This document shows, piece by piece, positions 1 to 8,363 of a DNA stretch of 64,000 nt; within the stretch, counting starts at the first letter, position 1, and each line of letters opens with the position of its first letter. Below the pieces are notes generated by a model. That model searched no databases and had not been told where the DNA came from. It saw only the letters and a list, made by a program, of their open reading frames with translations. Source of the DNA: Mitsuaria chitosanitabida ATCC BAA-476 = NBRC 102408 (GTDB taxonomy: Bacteria; Pseudomonadota; Gammaproteobacteria; Burkholderiales; Burkholderiaceae_C); contig NZ_BCYP01000042.1 in assembly GCF_001598255.1 (NCBI RefSeq), positions 1 through 64,000 on the forward strand, in the 5' to 3' direction. The position numbers and the translations under genes were made by a program.

Positions 1-29
1 GGCAAGTCATTGATCTGGGTCAGAGCCTA

Positions 30-51
30 GTTCAGAGATGAATGGTTCTCG
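30..51 (+). repeat. GTTCAGAGATGAA motif, first copy in window
   Basis: The copy reads GTTCAGAGATGAATGG, preceded by a diverged form of the AAGTGGTTGATCTGCAG segment seen in full at 729-747 and 2765-2783. It is one of at least eight related motifs in the first 2.8 kb. Confidence 0.6.
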
Positions 52-156
52 ACAACACTCAGGGCTCCGCCCCGAGACCCCTATTTCTGCTGCTTTCTGG
101 GGGAGGGCGCCTGCGGCGCAGAACGGGCACAAACAGGGACCCCAGATTTCGAAATC

Positions 157-194
157 CGTTCATCTCTGAACTTCGTTCGTTCATCTTTGAACTT
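157..194 (-). repeat. Two inverted GTTCANAGATGAA motifs in tandem
   Basis: Two copies lie on the minus strand relative to the others: the complement of GTTCAGAGATGAACGG at about 157-172 and the complement of GTTCAAAGATGAAC at about 179-192. Opposite-facing clusters of short repeats are typical of transposon ends, where a transposase binds several sites. Confidence 0.6.
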
Positions 195-280
195 TTGGGC
201 GACCGCCCCAGCGGCGATTGCGCCGCTATCACGGGTGGTGGCGGTCAGACAGAAATGCTGCGGCAGGGGCGCGCCAGATC

Positions 281-610
281 TGCGTCGGGCGCCAGCAGAA
301 GCGCTTCGGATCTGCACGGCGCCACTCGGCCTGCGGCGAACTTTTGCTGCAAGAGGTGCGCTGGACAGAGTTGGTCCTTACTAGGCCAGATCCACCGCGC
401 GACGCCTAGCGTGCTCCAGCTCATCGACGCCGGCACGGTGCCGGTGCTCGACCTGGCGCAGTTGGACCAGGCTGGCGCCGAGGTAGGCTTGCAGCTGCTG
501 GCCAGCGAGGTCCAGCGCGATCGCGGGCACGAGCAGGGCCCTTTGCCCAGCCAGTGCAGATCCGTACGCCTGGAGGGCCGCTGAAGCGGCCGGAGCACAC
601 TCGACCAAGC
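281..610. repeat. Decayed repeat segment A
   Basis: This segment aligns base for base, with scattered substitutions and small indels, with 865-1209. Its right half (about 443-676) also aligns with 2453-2683. The block 590-676 and the block 2598-2683 are almost identical. No frame stays open in all copies, so these are more likely non-coding repeats or pseudogene fragments than genes. Confidence 0.65.
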
Positions 611-677
611 CGAGGCCTGCTCAGACCCACCGCGAACCACCTGGCGTGCTTCATCGCATCGGTGGCCTGGCATAAAA

Positions 678-787
678 GTTCAGAGATGAACGGTTGCCGG
701 GTTCAAAGATCAATGAGTACGAATCCGCCAAGTGGTTGATCTGCAGCTTCTGGGAGCGGTCGCCTGTTCAGAGATGAATGGTTCCCG
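678..787 (+). repeat. 110-bp repeat unit with three GTTCANAGATGAA-type motifs
   Basis: The unit carries motifs at about 678 (GTTCAGAGATGAACGG), 701 (GTTCAAAGATCAATGAG) and 766 (GTTCAGAGATGAATGG), with AAGTGGTTGATCTGCAG between the last two. A near-copy lies at 2716-2822 in the same orientation, so the pair brackets the gene at 1356-2141. Confidence 0.7.
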
Positions 788-864
788 GAAGACGCGACGG
801 CGATAGCCTTGTGGCGCTTCGTGAAGCCGCGTGGAGGGCTGTTCGCGAACCATGACGAGGCTTC

Positions 865-1209
865 TGCGTTGGGCGCCAGCAGAAGCGCTTCGGAGTTGCA
901 TGGCGCCACTCGGCCTGCGGCGAACTTTCGCTGCAAGAGGTGCGCTGGGCAGAGTTGGTCCTGACCAGGGCGTGGCCTGGCCAGATCCACCGCGCCGCCT
1001 AGCGTGCTCCAGCTCATCGACGCTGGCACGGTGCCGGCGCCTCTGCTCGACCTGGCGCAGCTGGACGAGGCTCTCGCCGAGGCAGGCTTGCAGGTGCTGG
1101 CCTGCGACGTCCAGCGCGATCGCAGGCACGAGTTGGGCCCTTCGCCCAGCAGTGCAGATCCGTACCCCTGGAGGGCCGCTGAAGCGGCCGGAGCGCCCTC
1201 GACCAAGCT
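865..1209. repeat. Decayed repeat segment B
   Basis: This is a second copy of the 281-610 segment. It differs by small insertions (for example about 6 extra bases in the stretch equivalent to 430-440) and many point changes. Its inner inverted repeat GGCCGCTGAAGCGGCC is conserved with segment A. No gene is supported here. Confidence 0.65.
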
Positions 1210-1355
1210 TAGCTCGGAACCTTGGGGCGGCCCCGGTGGGCGCCTGCCGGTCCCTCCAGCCGCCTTCGGTCGGCGGAGTGGGGGAGGGCGACCAACATTG
1301 CTAGGCCTGCGAGAGCCATGCCTCTGGCGGGCCTTGGCTACGCGACAATGGAGGT

Positions 1356-2141
1356 ATGTCAGCTAGCCGAACTTCCCCTTCCGGTCCTCACAGGGCTTCA
1401 TCTGGTCAGCTGAGCAAGCGGGAGACTGCGTTGGAAGAGGTCCGCCGACTTCTCGCGTCGGCGCGTCTATTGATGGCTGAGTACGGTCTCTCCGAAGCCG
1501 ATTTGAAGGTCGAGAGAAGCGCCCCTGACGCTGTGCAATCGCGAGGCTACAAGTTGCCTGCTGAGTTGCGAAAACAGATCTTGGATTCGGCGCCGGGCAG
1601 TGGCGCTGGTTCTTCAAAGCGCGCGCTCGTCCCGGGCGTCGACGCAACGGGGGCGCAAGGGGCAGGTGACGCTCCGCAATCGCGAAGCTACGAGCTGCCT
1701 GTGGAGTTGCGAACGCAGATCTTGGATGCGGCGCCGGGCAGTGGCGCTGGTTCTTCAAAGAACTCTCTCGTCCCGAGCGTCGAAGCAACGGGGGCGCAAA
1801 GGGCAGATGACGCTGCGCAATCGCCAAGCTACGAGTTGCCTGTTTTTTTGCAAAAGCAGATCTTGGATGCGGCGCCGGGCGGTGGCGCTGGTTCTTCAAA
1901 GAACGCTCTCGCCCCGACCGTCGACGCAACGGGGTCGCAAGGGGCAGACTGGCAATCGCGGTGTAGGGCGGTTAGAGCTGACTTTGAAGCGCGCGGGGTG
2001 GTGGTCGCCGATTGGGCGCTGGCGAATGGTTTTCAACCGAACGCTGTCTACCAAGTGCTGGGCGGCTACGTCCAGGCCATGCGGGGCAATGGCCACCGTA
2101 TCGCTGTAGCGCTGGGCATCAAGCCACAGCCTCCCAAGTAG
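1356..2141 (+). CDS. Repeat-containing protein with DUF2786-like N-terminus and phage-type DNA-binding tail
   Basis: The product is 261 residues. Residues about 22-55 contain LLMAEYGLSEADLK, which resembles the helix of DUF2786 proteins often found in Mu-like phages. Residues 61-199 are three tandem repeats, each opening with an S-(R/P)-x-Y-(K/E)-LP motif and containing QILD(S/A)APG. The last about 60 residues (VVVADWALANGFQPNAVYQV, then HRIAVALGIK) resemble small DNA-binding proteins of Mu-like phages. The first two DNA repeats are exactly 141 bp apart; the third unit is 135 bp. The start is chosen for a GGAGG directly before the ATG, although the spacing is unusually short. The gene lies between copies of the mobile-element repeat. 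Function unknown; domain matches are by eye. Confidence 0.65.
   Translation: MSASRTSPSGPHRASSGQLSKRETALEEVRRLLASARLLMAEYGLSEADLKVERSAPDAVQSRGYKLPAELRKQILDSAPGSGAGSSKRALVPGVDATGAQGAGDAPQSRSYELPVELRTQILDAAPGSGAGSSKNSLVPSVEATGAQRADDAAQSPSYELPVFLQKQILDAAPGGGAGSSKNALAPTVDATGSQGADWQSRCRAVRADFEARGVVVADWALANGFQPNAVYQVLGGYVQAMRGNGHRIAVALGIKPQPPK
1536..1952 (+). repeat. Three in-frame tandem repeats of 141/141/135 bp
   Basis: Units start at 1536, 1677 and 1818, each with CAATCGC(G/C)A(A/G)GCTAC, and a fourth partial CAATCG is at 1953. The reading frame is kept through all units, so copy number could change without breaking the gene. Confidence 0.85.
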
Positions 2142-2186
2142 TCTGCGTCGGGCAGACCCGCGCAGGAGGGCCCGTCTGAGGCCTCT

Positions 2187-2378
2187 ATGTCTTTGACGCA
2201 CTCGAACCCGCCAAGCGCGTTGGCCCATGACGCGGTTCGATTACCGCTTTCGGTGCTGAAGGCATTCGGCCTTCCGGTGTCGGACCGAACAATCCGCGCG
2301 GAGGAGTTCGAGCGCGGACTTCGTACTGAGCAACCCGGTGTGGTGATCCGTCACAGCAGGTCGAAGCCGCGCAAGTGA
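2187..2378 (+). CDS. Small hypothetical protein
   Basis: A possible 63-residue product ends in a basic tail (VVIRHSRSKPRK) after an (I/V)RAEEFERGL-type helix. It lies 45 bases after the repeat-containing gene in the same direction. No good ribosome binding site sits at the usual distance, and the candidate AGGAGGG is about 18 bases upstream. It may be a real phage-type small gene or a remnant. I do not recognise a family. Confidence 0.35.
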   Translation: MSLTHSNPPSALAHDAVRLPLSVLKAFGLPVSDRTIRAEEFERGLRTEQPGVVIRHSRSKPRK

Positions 2379-2452
2379 GCGTGCGCGCCGAGGCCACAGC
2401 CGCCCACCCCGCGCTGCCGGCCCCTTGCACCGGCCGCGTGTCAGCAACTCGG

Positions 2453-2683
2453 ATGCTCGACTTGGAGCAGCTGGACCAGGTGCCGAGGTTTGGCTGCAGT
2501 TGCTGGCCAGCGATGTCCAGCGCGATCGTGGGCACGAGCTAGGCTCTTGGCGCCAGCCAGCGCGGGTCTGTACGCGTGACGTTCCGCTGTAGCGTGCCGG
2601 AGCACACTCGACCAAGCCGAGGCCTGCTCAGACCCACCGCGAACCACCTGGCGTGCTTCATCGCATCGGTGGCCAGGCATAAA
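2453..2683. repeat. Decayed repeat segment C
   Basis: This is a third, shorter copy of the segment found at 443-676, with the right-hand part nearly identical. Together with the motif unit that follows it shows that the left end of the window was duplicated in blocks. No gene is supported between 2379 and 2956. Confidence 0.65.
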
Positions 2684-2684
2684 T

Positions 2685-2822
2685 GTTCAGAGATGAAGCA
2701 GCAAAACCCGTAAAAGTTCAGAGATGAACGGGTACGGGGTTCAAAGATGAATGAGCACGAATCCGCCAAGTGGTTGATCTGCAGCTGCTGCGAGCGAAAG
2801 TCAGTTCAGGGATAAATGGTTC
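2685..2822 (+). repeat. GTTCANAGATGAA-type motif cluster next to hscC
   Basis: Motifs occur at about 2685, 2716, 2739 and 2804, the last one diverged (GTTCAGGGATAAATGG). The order and spacing from 2716 on match those at 678-787. After 2822 the sequence turns into ordinary chromosomal DNA leading to the chaperone operon, so the edge of the accessory region is probably here. Confidence 0.65.
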
Positions 2823-2956
2823 TCGGCAGCGGCACACCACCCCATGCGGGTGTGACCGAGTGCCCGACCGGGGTGCCGCTGCTATCCTCGCCCGGCCCTT
2901 TTCCGCGCCCGGCGCCACGCCCGGCGCGCCCCTCACGACCTGACCCTCCGCAGCCC

Positions 2957-4660
2957 ATGATCGTCGGCATCGACCTCGGCACGACCAACAGCCTCATCGC
3001 CGTCTTCCGCGACGGCCGCCCGCAGCTGATCCCCAATGCGCTGGGCGACTTCTCCACCCCGTCGGCCGTGGCGCTCGACGAGACCGGCAAGCTGATCGTC
3101 GGCCTGGCCGCCCGGGAGCGGGCCGCCACCGATCCGGGCCGCAGCGCGCAGGCCTTCAAGCGCTGGATGGGATCGGATCGCACGGTGACCCTGGGCGACC
3201 GCAAGTTCCGCGCGGAGGAGCTCTCCGCGCTGGTCCTGCAGTGGCTGAAGGCGGACGCCGAGGCCTTCCTGGGCGAGCCGGTCACCGAGGCGGTCATCAC
3301 CGTCCCCGCCTACTTCAACGAGGCGCAGCGCCGCGCGACCCGCACCGCGGGCGAGCTGGCCGGGCTCAAGGTCGAGCGCCTGCTCAACGAGCCCACCGCC
3401 GCCGGCCTGGCCTACGGCCTGCAGGACCGGCCCGACAACAGCACCTTCCTGGTCTTCGACCTCGGCGGGGGCACCTTCGACGTGTCGGTGCTCGAGTACT
3501 TCGACGGCGTCGTCGAGGTGCGCGCCAGCGCCGGCGACACGCGCCTGGGCGGCGAGGACTTCGCGCACGCCGCGGGCAAGCTCTTCCTGGAGCGCTGCAC
3601 CGGCCTCTCCCCGGCCGAGCGCGAGCGCCTGCTCCAGGACCCCACCCTGTGGTGGCGCGCCGCCGAGCAGGCCAAGCGTGACCTCAGCGAGCGCGATCAG
3701 ACGGTGATGGGCCTGATGCTGGACGGCCGCCGGCTGGAACTGGAACTCACCCGCGCCGATCTCGAGACCGCCACCGCCGAGCTGCTGCAGCGTCTGCGCC
3801 GCCCGATCGAGCGCGCGCTGCAGGACGCGCAGCTCTCGCCGACGGCGCTGGACGAGGTCGTGCTGGTGGGCGGCGCGACGCGCATGCCCATGATCCGGCA
3901 GCTGATCACGCGGCTGTTCCAGCGCCTGCCGCTGCGCACCATCGATCCCGACCAGGCCATCGCGCAAGGCGCGGCCGTGCAGGCCGGCCTGAAGGCCCGC
4001 GACGCGGCGCTGGAGGAAGTCGTCCTGACGGACGTGATGCCCTTCTCGCTGGGCGTGATCAGCTCGCAGCAGATCGGCCAGCAGCGCGTGGGCGACCGCT
4101 TCAGTCCCATCATCGAGCGCAACACGCCGGTGCCGGTCTCGCGCATGAACCGCTACGTGACGGTCAGCGACAACCAGTCCCATGTCGAGCTGGACATCCG
4201 CCAGGGCGAGTCCCCGGTGGGCAGCGACAACCTGCACCTGGGCAAGCTCGAGATCGAGTTGCCGCCGCTGCCCGCAGGCCAGGCCGAGGTCGAGGTGCGC
4301 TTCACCTACGACGCCAACGGTCTGCTGGAGGTGGACGTGCGGGACGTGCAGCGGGGGCGCACCGCCAGCACGCTGATCCGCAACACGGCCACCGAGATGA
4401 GCGAGGCGCAGATCGAGCAGGCCCTCGCGCGGCTGCGCATGCTCAAGCGCCATCCGCGCGACGAGGAGGAGAACCGCTACCTCATCGAGCGCGCCAAACG
4501 GCTCTACGAGGATCGCTTGGGCGCGGAGCGCGAGGCGATCCAGCACTGGCTGTCGCAGTTCGAGCAGGTGCTGGATACCCAGGACGGCCGCGCGATCCGC
4601 CAGGCCCGCGTGCAGATGCGCGAGGCGCTGGACAGCGTCGACGGCGGCTTCCGCTTCTGA
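2957..4660 (+). CDS. hscC: HscC-type Hsp70 chaperone
   Basis: This 567-residue Hsp70 is close in length to E. coli HscC (about 556) and shorter than DnaK because the C-terminal lid is reduced. The ATPase domain shows [13 protein letters not shown] (residues 4-16), [14 protein letters not shown] (about 167) and LVGGATRMP (about 303). A substrate-binding domain follows from about 350. An open frame extends further upstream, but the ATG at 2957 gives the normal Hsp70 start, MIVGIDLG. The next two genes encode membrane proteins with J-like domains, the arrangement known for E. coli hscC with djlB/djlC. The substrate is unknown. Confidence 0.92.
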   Translation: MIVGIDLGTTNSLIAVFRDGRPQLIPNALGDFSTPSAVALDETGKLIVGLAARERAATDPGRSAQAFKRWMGSDRTVTLGDRKFRAEELSALVLQWLKADAEAFLGEPVTEAVITVPAYFNEAQRRATRTAGELAGLKVERLLNEPTAAGLAYGLQDRPDNSTFLVFDLGGGTFDVSVLEYFDGVVEVRASAGDTRLGGEDFAHAAGKLFLERCTGLSPAERERLLQDPTLWWRAAEQAKRDLSERDQTVMGLMLDGRRLELELTRADLETATAELLQRLRRPIERALQDAQLSPTALDEVVLVGGATRMPMIRQLITRLFQRLPLRTIDPDQAIAQGAAVQAGLKARDAALEEVVLTDVMPFSLGVISSQQIGQQRVGDRFSPIIERNTPVPVSRMNRYVTVSDNQSHVELDIRQGESPVGSDNLHLGKLEIELPPLPAGQAEVEVRFTYDANGLLEVDVRDVQRGRTASTLIRNTATEMSEAQIEQALARLRMLKRHPRDEEENRYLIERAKRLYEDRLGAEREAIQHWLSQFEQVLDTQDGRAIRQARVQMREALDSVDGGFRF

Positions 4661-4680
4661 TCGGGGCGCGGAGCACGGCG

Positions 4681-6453
4681 ATGGACGACGACGGCACCGA
4701 CGACTGGATGGACGACTGGCGCGCCGACTGCGCGCGCGTCGGCCTGGCCGCACCCAGCACGGACCTGGCGGCGATCAAGCGCGCCTACGCGAAGACGCTG
4801 CGCGTCACGCGGCCCGATGACGACGCCCAGGCCTATCAGGCCCTGCGCGAGGCCTATGACCGCGTGGTGGCCCATGCCCGCGGCGAGCAGGCGCGCCAGG
4901 CCGCGGTCGCTACCGCGGCGGCGGGAGCAGACGTCGAGGTCGAAGTCGCGACCGAGGTCGCGGTCGAAATGCCAGACACCAGGCGCGTGTCGACCCCGGC
5001 GCCTGAGGCGCCGGCAACATCCTGGGCTTGTCGAGCTTCCGAGGCCCCCGCGGCGTCCGCCGCCGACGTGCCCCGCGCGCACCACGAGGACGACGCGACC
5101 GACGACGCGCCTCGCTACTCGCCCGAGGCACTCGTCGCCTGGGTCGAGGCGCAGGTGCTCGCCGGCGAGCAGGCCCAGGTCGCGTTGTTGCCGCCGTTGC
5201 GCCTGGCGTTGCAGCGGCTACCGCTGTCGAGCATGCCCGAGGCCTCGGTGCGCTTCGCCGATCTGCTGATCCGCGTCCGGCCGGTGGCATCTCCGGCGCT
5301 GGTCCAGTTGCTGGTGCAACAGTTCGGATGGGTCGGCGACTTCCGGGCCGAACGGCTGCTGGGCTCGTACCGGATGCATCTGCTGCAAGAGCGGCTCGCC
5401 CGGGAACCCGTCACGGACCCCGCGCTGCTGCGCGAGTACGGTGTGCTGAGCCGCCTGCAGCGTCTGCGCATGTCCCGGCAGTCGCTGTCGCGCTGGCGCG
5501 CGGGCCTGGCCGTGCTGTTGATGGGGCACACGCTGCTCGTACAGCTGGGCCGCGCGGGCGATCCGCTGCTGCGGCGACTGGGCATCGACGCGGTCGGTGA
5601 CCGGCTGATGCGCGACACGGCGCGTCTGGCGATCGCCGTCCACCTGGCACTGATGACGCTGCTGGTGCTGGTGCTGATGCTGCTGGGTGGGGTCGAGACG
5701 GACCGCGCACTGAACGGCACCTGGCTGATCGCCCTGACCGCCGTCGCCTTCCCGGCCGGCTGCTGGCTCCTGCAGATGGGACTGGGCTTCGTTTGGGGCC
5801 TCTGCGGGATCTCGCCCCTCAAGCGGCTGGACGGGCCGAGGTGGCAGCGCATCGCGCCCTGGCTGGGCACGGCCACGCTGATCGCCGCGGGCGTGCTCGC
5901 GACGCAACCGGGCATGGACAAGGGCGACGCGCCCGACTGGGTCGTGATCCTCGGCCTCCTCGGACTGGTGCTGTCGATCTCGCAGCTGGCGATGTTTGTC
6001 TCGGCGCTGATGCTGTCGGTGGCCGTGTTGATCCCGCTGCTGCCGACGCCCTCGCCGCTGTGGATCGGTGGCGTCCTCGCCTGGACCACCGCCGGCATGA
6101 CCGCGCTGCGTCAGGGCCTTTACCGGCCCGACGACGAGCCCGTCACCCGCGCCCATCCGACCTGGCCGCGCGGCGGTCCGCTGGCGCTGGTCCCGCTGTG
6201 CACGGTCGGCTTGCCGATGCTGCTGGGCTGGCTGGCGGTGCGCTGCGGATTGCGGCTGGTCATCGGCGGTTTCATGATCGCCGGCGCGGCGCTCGTCGTC
6301 CTGCACGACAACGCGCTGCCGCTGGGACTGGCGACACCGGTGCCGCTGATCGGCATGGCGCTGCTCCTCGCGGCGCAGCGCGTCGGTTGGCGCTGGGGCC
6401 AGCGGGTGGTGGCGCGGGCGCCCGATCACGCGCACGACGGAGACGCGGCATGA
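4681..6453 (+). CDS. Membrane protein with J-like domain, first paralogue (DjlB/DjlC-like)
   Basis: The 590-residue product starts 20 bases after hscC. Residues about 28-62 (IKRAYAKTLRVTRPDDDAQA, then YQALREAYDRV) form a J-like domain, but the usual HPD tripeptide reads RPD. An Ala/Glu/Val-rich linker follows (about 70-135), then a soluble part, then roughly eight to ten hydrophobic segments from about residue 275 to the end. The likely role is to recruit the HscC chaperone to the inner membrane; this is inferred from gene order and from the E. coli hscC-djl system. It overlaps the next gene by ATGA. Confidence 0.75.
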   Translation: MDDDGTDDWMDDWRADCARVGLAAPSTDLAAIKRAYAKTLRVTRPDDDAQAYQALREAYDRVVAHARGEQARQAAVATAAAGADVEVEVATEVAVEMPDTRRVSTPAPEAPATSWACRASEAPAASAADVPRAHHEDDATDDAPRYSPEALVAWVEAQVLAGEQAQVALLPPLRLALQRLPLSSMPEASVRFADLLIRVRPVASPALVQLLVQQFGWVGDFRAERLLGSYRMHLLQERLAREPVTDPALLREYGVLSRLQRLRMSRQSLSRWRAGLAVLLMGHTLLVQLGRAGDPLLRRLGIDAVGDRLMRDTARLAIAVHLALMTLLVLVLMLLGGVETDRALNGTWLIALTAVAFPAGCWLLQMGLGFVWGLCGISPLKRLDGPRWQRIAPWLGTATLIAAGVLATQPGMDKGDAPDWVVILGLLGLVLSISQLAMFVSALMLSVAVLIPLLPTPSPLWIGGVLAWTTAGMTALRQGLYRPDDEPVTRAHPTWPRGGPLALVPLCTVGLPMLLGWLAVRCGLRLVIGGFMIAGAALVVLHDNALPLGLATPVPLIGMALLLAAQRVGWRWGQRVVARAPDHAHDGDAA

Positions 6454-8309
6454 GCGCGGACCTCGAGGATCACGATCCGTCGACGGCGGCCTGGCGCGAG
6501 GACTGCGCCCGCATCGGCCTGGCCGAGCCCAGCGTCGACCTCACCGAGATCAAGCGCGCCTACGCGAGGACGCTGCGAGTCACGAGGCCCGACGACGACG
6601 CCCAGGCCTATCAGGAACTGCGAGAGGCCTACGACCGCTTGCAACTGCACGCTCGCCGGATCCAGGCGAGCGCCCAGCGCGTCGAGCTCGCGCCGGCCAC
6701 GGACCAGCCCGGCGCCGATCGAGCCGAGACGGCAATCGGCGAAGGCCCGGCGCCGTGCGAGCAGCGCGGCGCGGACCACGGCAGCGGCTCGCGCATCGAT
6801 GCGCGGGATCTCCCCTTCGTTGGCATGCCGGACCTGCGCAAGGAGGTCGACACGCCACCGCCGCGGGCGGATGCGCCGATGGCCACGCCGATCGGCGAGC
6901 CCGATGCCGAACCGGCGCGCGATCCGGACGCCGAGGCCCTCTCCGATTGGCGGACGCCGGAGGAGCTCTGCCATTGGCTGTTCCAGTTGCGTCGTGACGG
7001 CCAGGCCGGCCTGCGCACCGCGATGCCGGCGCTGCGCGAGGCGCTCGCCGCGATGCCGCTGACCGCGCAGTCGCGGGCCTCGGTGTGCTTCGCCCACCTG
7101 CTGCTGGACACCAACGCCGAGTTCCCCATCGTGCTGGTCCAGCTGCTGCGTCAGACCTTCGACTGGGAGAACGATTTCCGCGTCGAGCGCCTGCTCGGCC
7201 GCGAGCGCGGGGCCGCCCTGCGCGCGCTGCTCAGCGTGCTTCCGCCCCCGGTGAGCGACCCCGCGCTGATCCGCCGCTTCGGGCCGACCGCGGGCACCGC
7301 GCTGCTGGCGGGTTCGCCGCGCGCCGGCGACCAGCGACTGGCGGTGCTGATCGCGCTGCTGATGGGCCGCTCGCTCGACCGCGACATCCACCTCGCCGGC
7401 TGGCGCGTGCTCAATGGCCTGGGCGCCGCGAAGTCGGACCTCGCCGCCGCGCGCGCACCGCTGCGACTCTTCGCTCCCACCGCCTACCTGCTGTTGCTGG
7501 GCCTGGCGATGTTCGGGCTGATGCGACTTCACGACGTGGACATGGCCACCACCGGCAAGCTCGTGTTCAGCGGCGGCTTCGGCCTGCTGATGACGCTGTG
7601 GCTCTACCTGATCGGTCTGGGCGTGCTCGAGCGCCTGCGGACCTGGCTGGGGGCGACCGCCCTCGGCGCCTGGCGGCCGCCCGGCTGGACGGCGTTCTGG
7701 CCCTGGGCTGGCGTCGCGCTGATCGCCGCGTCCGGCTGGATCGGCCACGGCACGCCGCTCACGCCCGGCATGCCGCTGGCGGCCAGCCTGGCACTGGTGG
7801 CCGGGCTGCTGCTGGCGCTGCCGACGGAGTCGCAGGCCAGCACCACGCTGGCGCTCATGTTCTGCTACCTCGCGTCGACCTGGCTGGCCATCGACGTTCG
7901 TGTGATGGGCGTGCTCGGCGCGTGGCTGATCAGCGGCGAGCTGGTCCTGCGGCTGGGCTTCTACGACCCCACGCGAGCGGACGATCCGTCCCGCCCGTTC
8001 GCCTCCGCCCCGCCGTCCATCGCGGCCGTCCCGCTGCTCTGCACCGTGGGGCTGCCGCTGCTGATGAGCTGGCTGTCCCGCGCGTCCGGGCCCCTGCTCA
8101 CCATCGGCGCGATGCTGCTCGCCAGCGTGCCGGTGATCAGCGCGCTCAGCGACGGCGGGCAGCACAGCGCGCTGACGGTCAACTGGCCGACGCGCGTGGC
8201 GACGTCGATGGGATGGCTGTACGCGTCGCTGATCGCGCTGCTGCTGATCCAGGCCGCGGCCCGCGGGCTGGGCCGCCGGCTCGCGCTGCGCGGCTTGCGC
8301 GGCGCTTGA
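6450..8309 (+). CDS. Membrane protein with J-like domain, second paralogue
   Basis: The 619-residue product uses the ATG inside the ATGA overlap with its upstream paralogue, so translation is probably coupled. The N-terminus repeats the J-like stretch (IKRAYARTLRVTRPDDDAQA), again with RPD instead of HPD. The middle and the multi-span C-terminal half align with the upstream protein, including a shared CTVGLP(M/L)L(L/M) segment near the end. The two genes arose by duplication. Function beyond a presumed HscC partner role is unknown. Confidence 0.75.
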   Translation: MSADLEDHDPSTAAWREDCARIGLAEPSVDLTEIKRAYARTLRVTRPDDDAQAYQELREAYDRLQLHARRIQASAQRVELAPATDQPGADRAETAIGEGPAPCEQRGADHGSGSRIDARDLPFVGMPDLRKEVDTPPPRADAPMATPIGEPDAEPARDPDAEALSDWRTPEELCHWLFQLRRDGQAGLRTAMPALREALAAMPLTAQSRASVCFAHLLLDTNAEFPIVLVQLLRQTFDWENDFRVERLLGRERGAALRALLSVLPPPVSDPALIRRFGPTAGTALLAGSPRAGDQRLAVLIALLMGRSLDRDIHLAGWRVLNGLGAAKSDLAAARAPLRLFAPTAYLLLLGLAMFGLMRLHDVDMATTGKLVFSGGFGLLMTLWLYLIGLGVLERLRTWLGATALGAWRPPGWTAFWPWAGVALIAASGWIGHGTPLTPGMPLAASLALVAGLLLALPTESQASTTLALMFCYLASTWLAIDVRVMGVLGAWLISGELVLRLGFYDPTRADDPSRPFASAPPSIAAVPLLCTVGLPLLMSWLSRASGPLLTIGAMLLASVPVISALSDGGQHSALTVNWPTRVATSMGWLYASLIALLLIQAAARGLGRRLALRGLRGA

Positions 8310-8363
8310 GGAAGCCCCGCGCCCCGGCGCCTGGTCCCGTCGGTGCGCTTCGTCGGCACCGCC

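Larger units (their letters stand above)
1..1355. repeat. Repeat-rich accessory region without an intact gene
   Basis: I find no convincing gene in this stretch. It is built of GTTCANAGATGAA-type motifs (near 30, 157, 178, 678, 701 and 766) and two related segments (281-610 and 865-1209). All reading frames across the two segments are broken or read like out-of-frame GC-rich DNA. The first bases (1-51) match the pattern at 729-787, so the window opens inside another copy of the repeat. I read it as the decayed end of a mobile element; the element family is not identified. Confidence 0.6.

Noticed and set aside
281-1209. Paired repeats considered as tRNA or rRNA fragments
   Set aside because: No cloverleaf arms, CCA end or conserved rRNA stretch could be found.
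42-1304. Several open frames of 60-180 codons on both strands in the left end
   Set aside because: They overlap the repeated segments, have no ribosome sites, and do not stay open between the repeat copies.
2933-4753. A 606-codon open frame opposite hscC
   Set aside because: It is an antisense shadow caused by GC-rich third positions; the plus-strand Hsp70 homology is unambiguous.
5793-6449. Long upstream extension of the second J-like protein
   Set aside because: The extension is out-of-frame translation of the first paralogue; the ATGA start at 6450 restores the J-like N-terminus.
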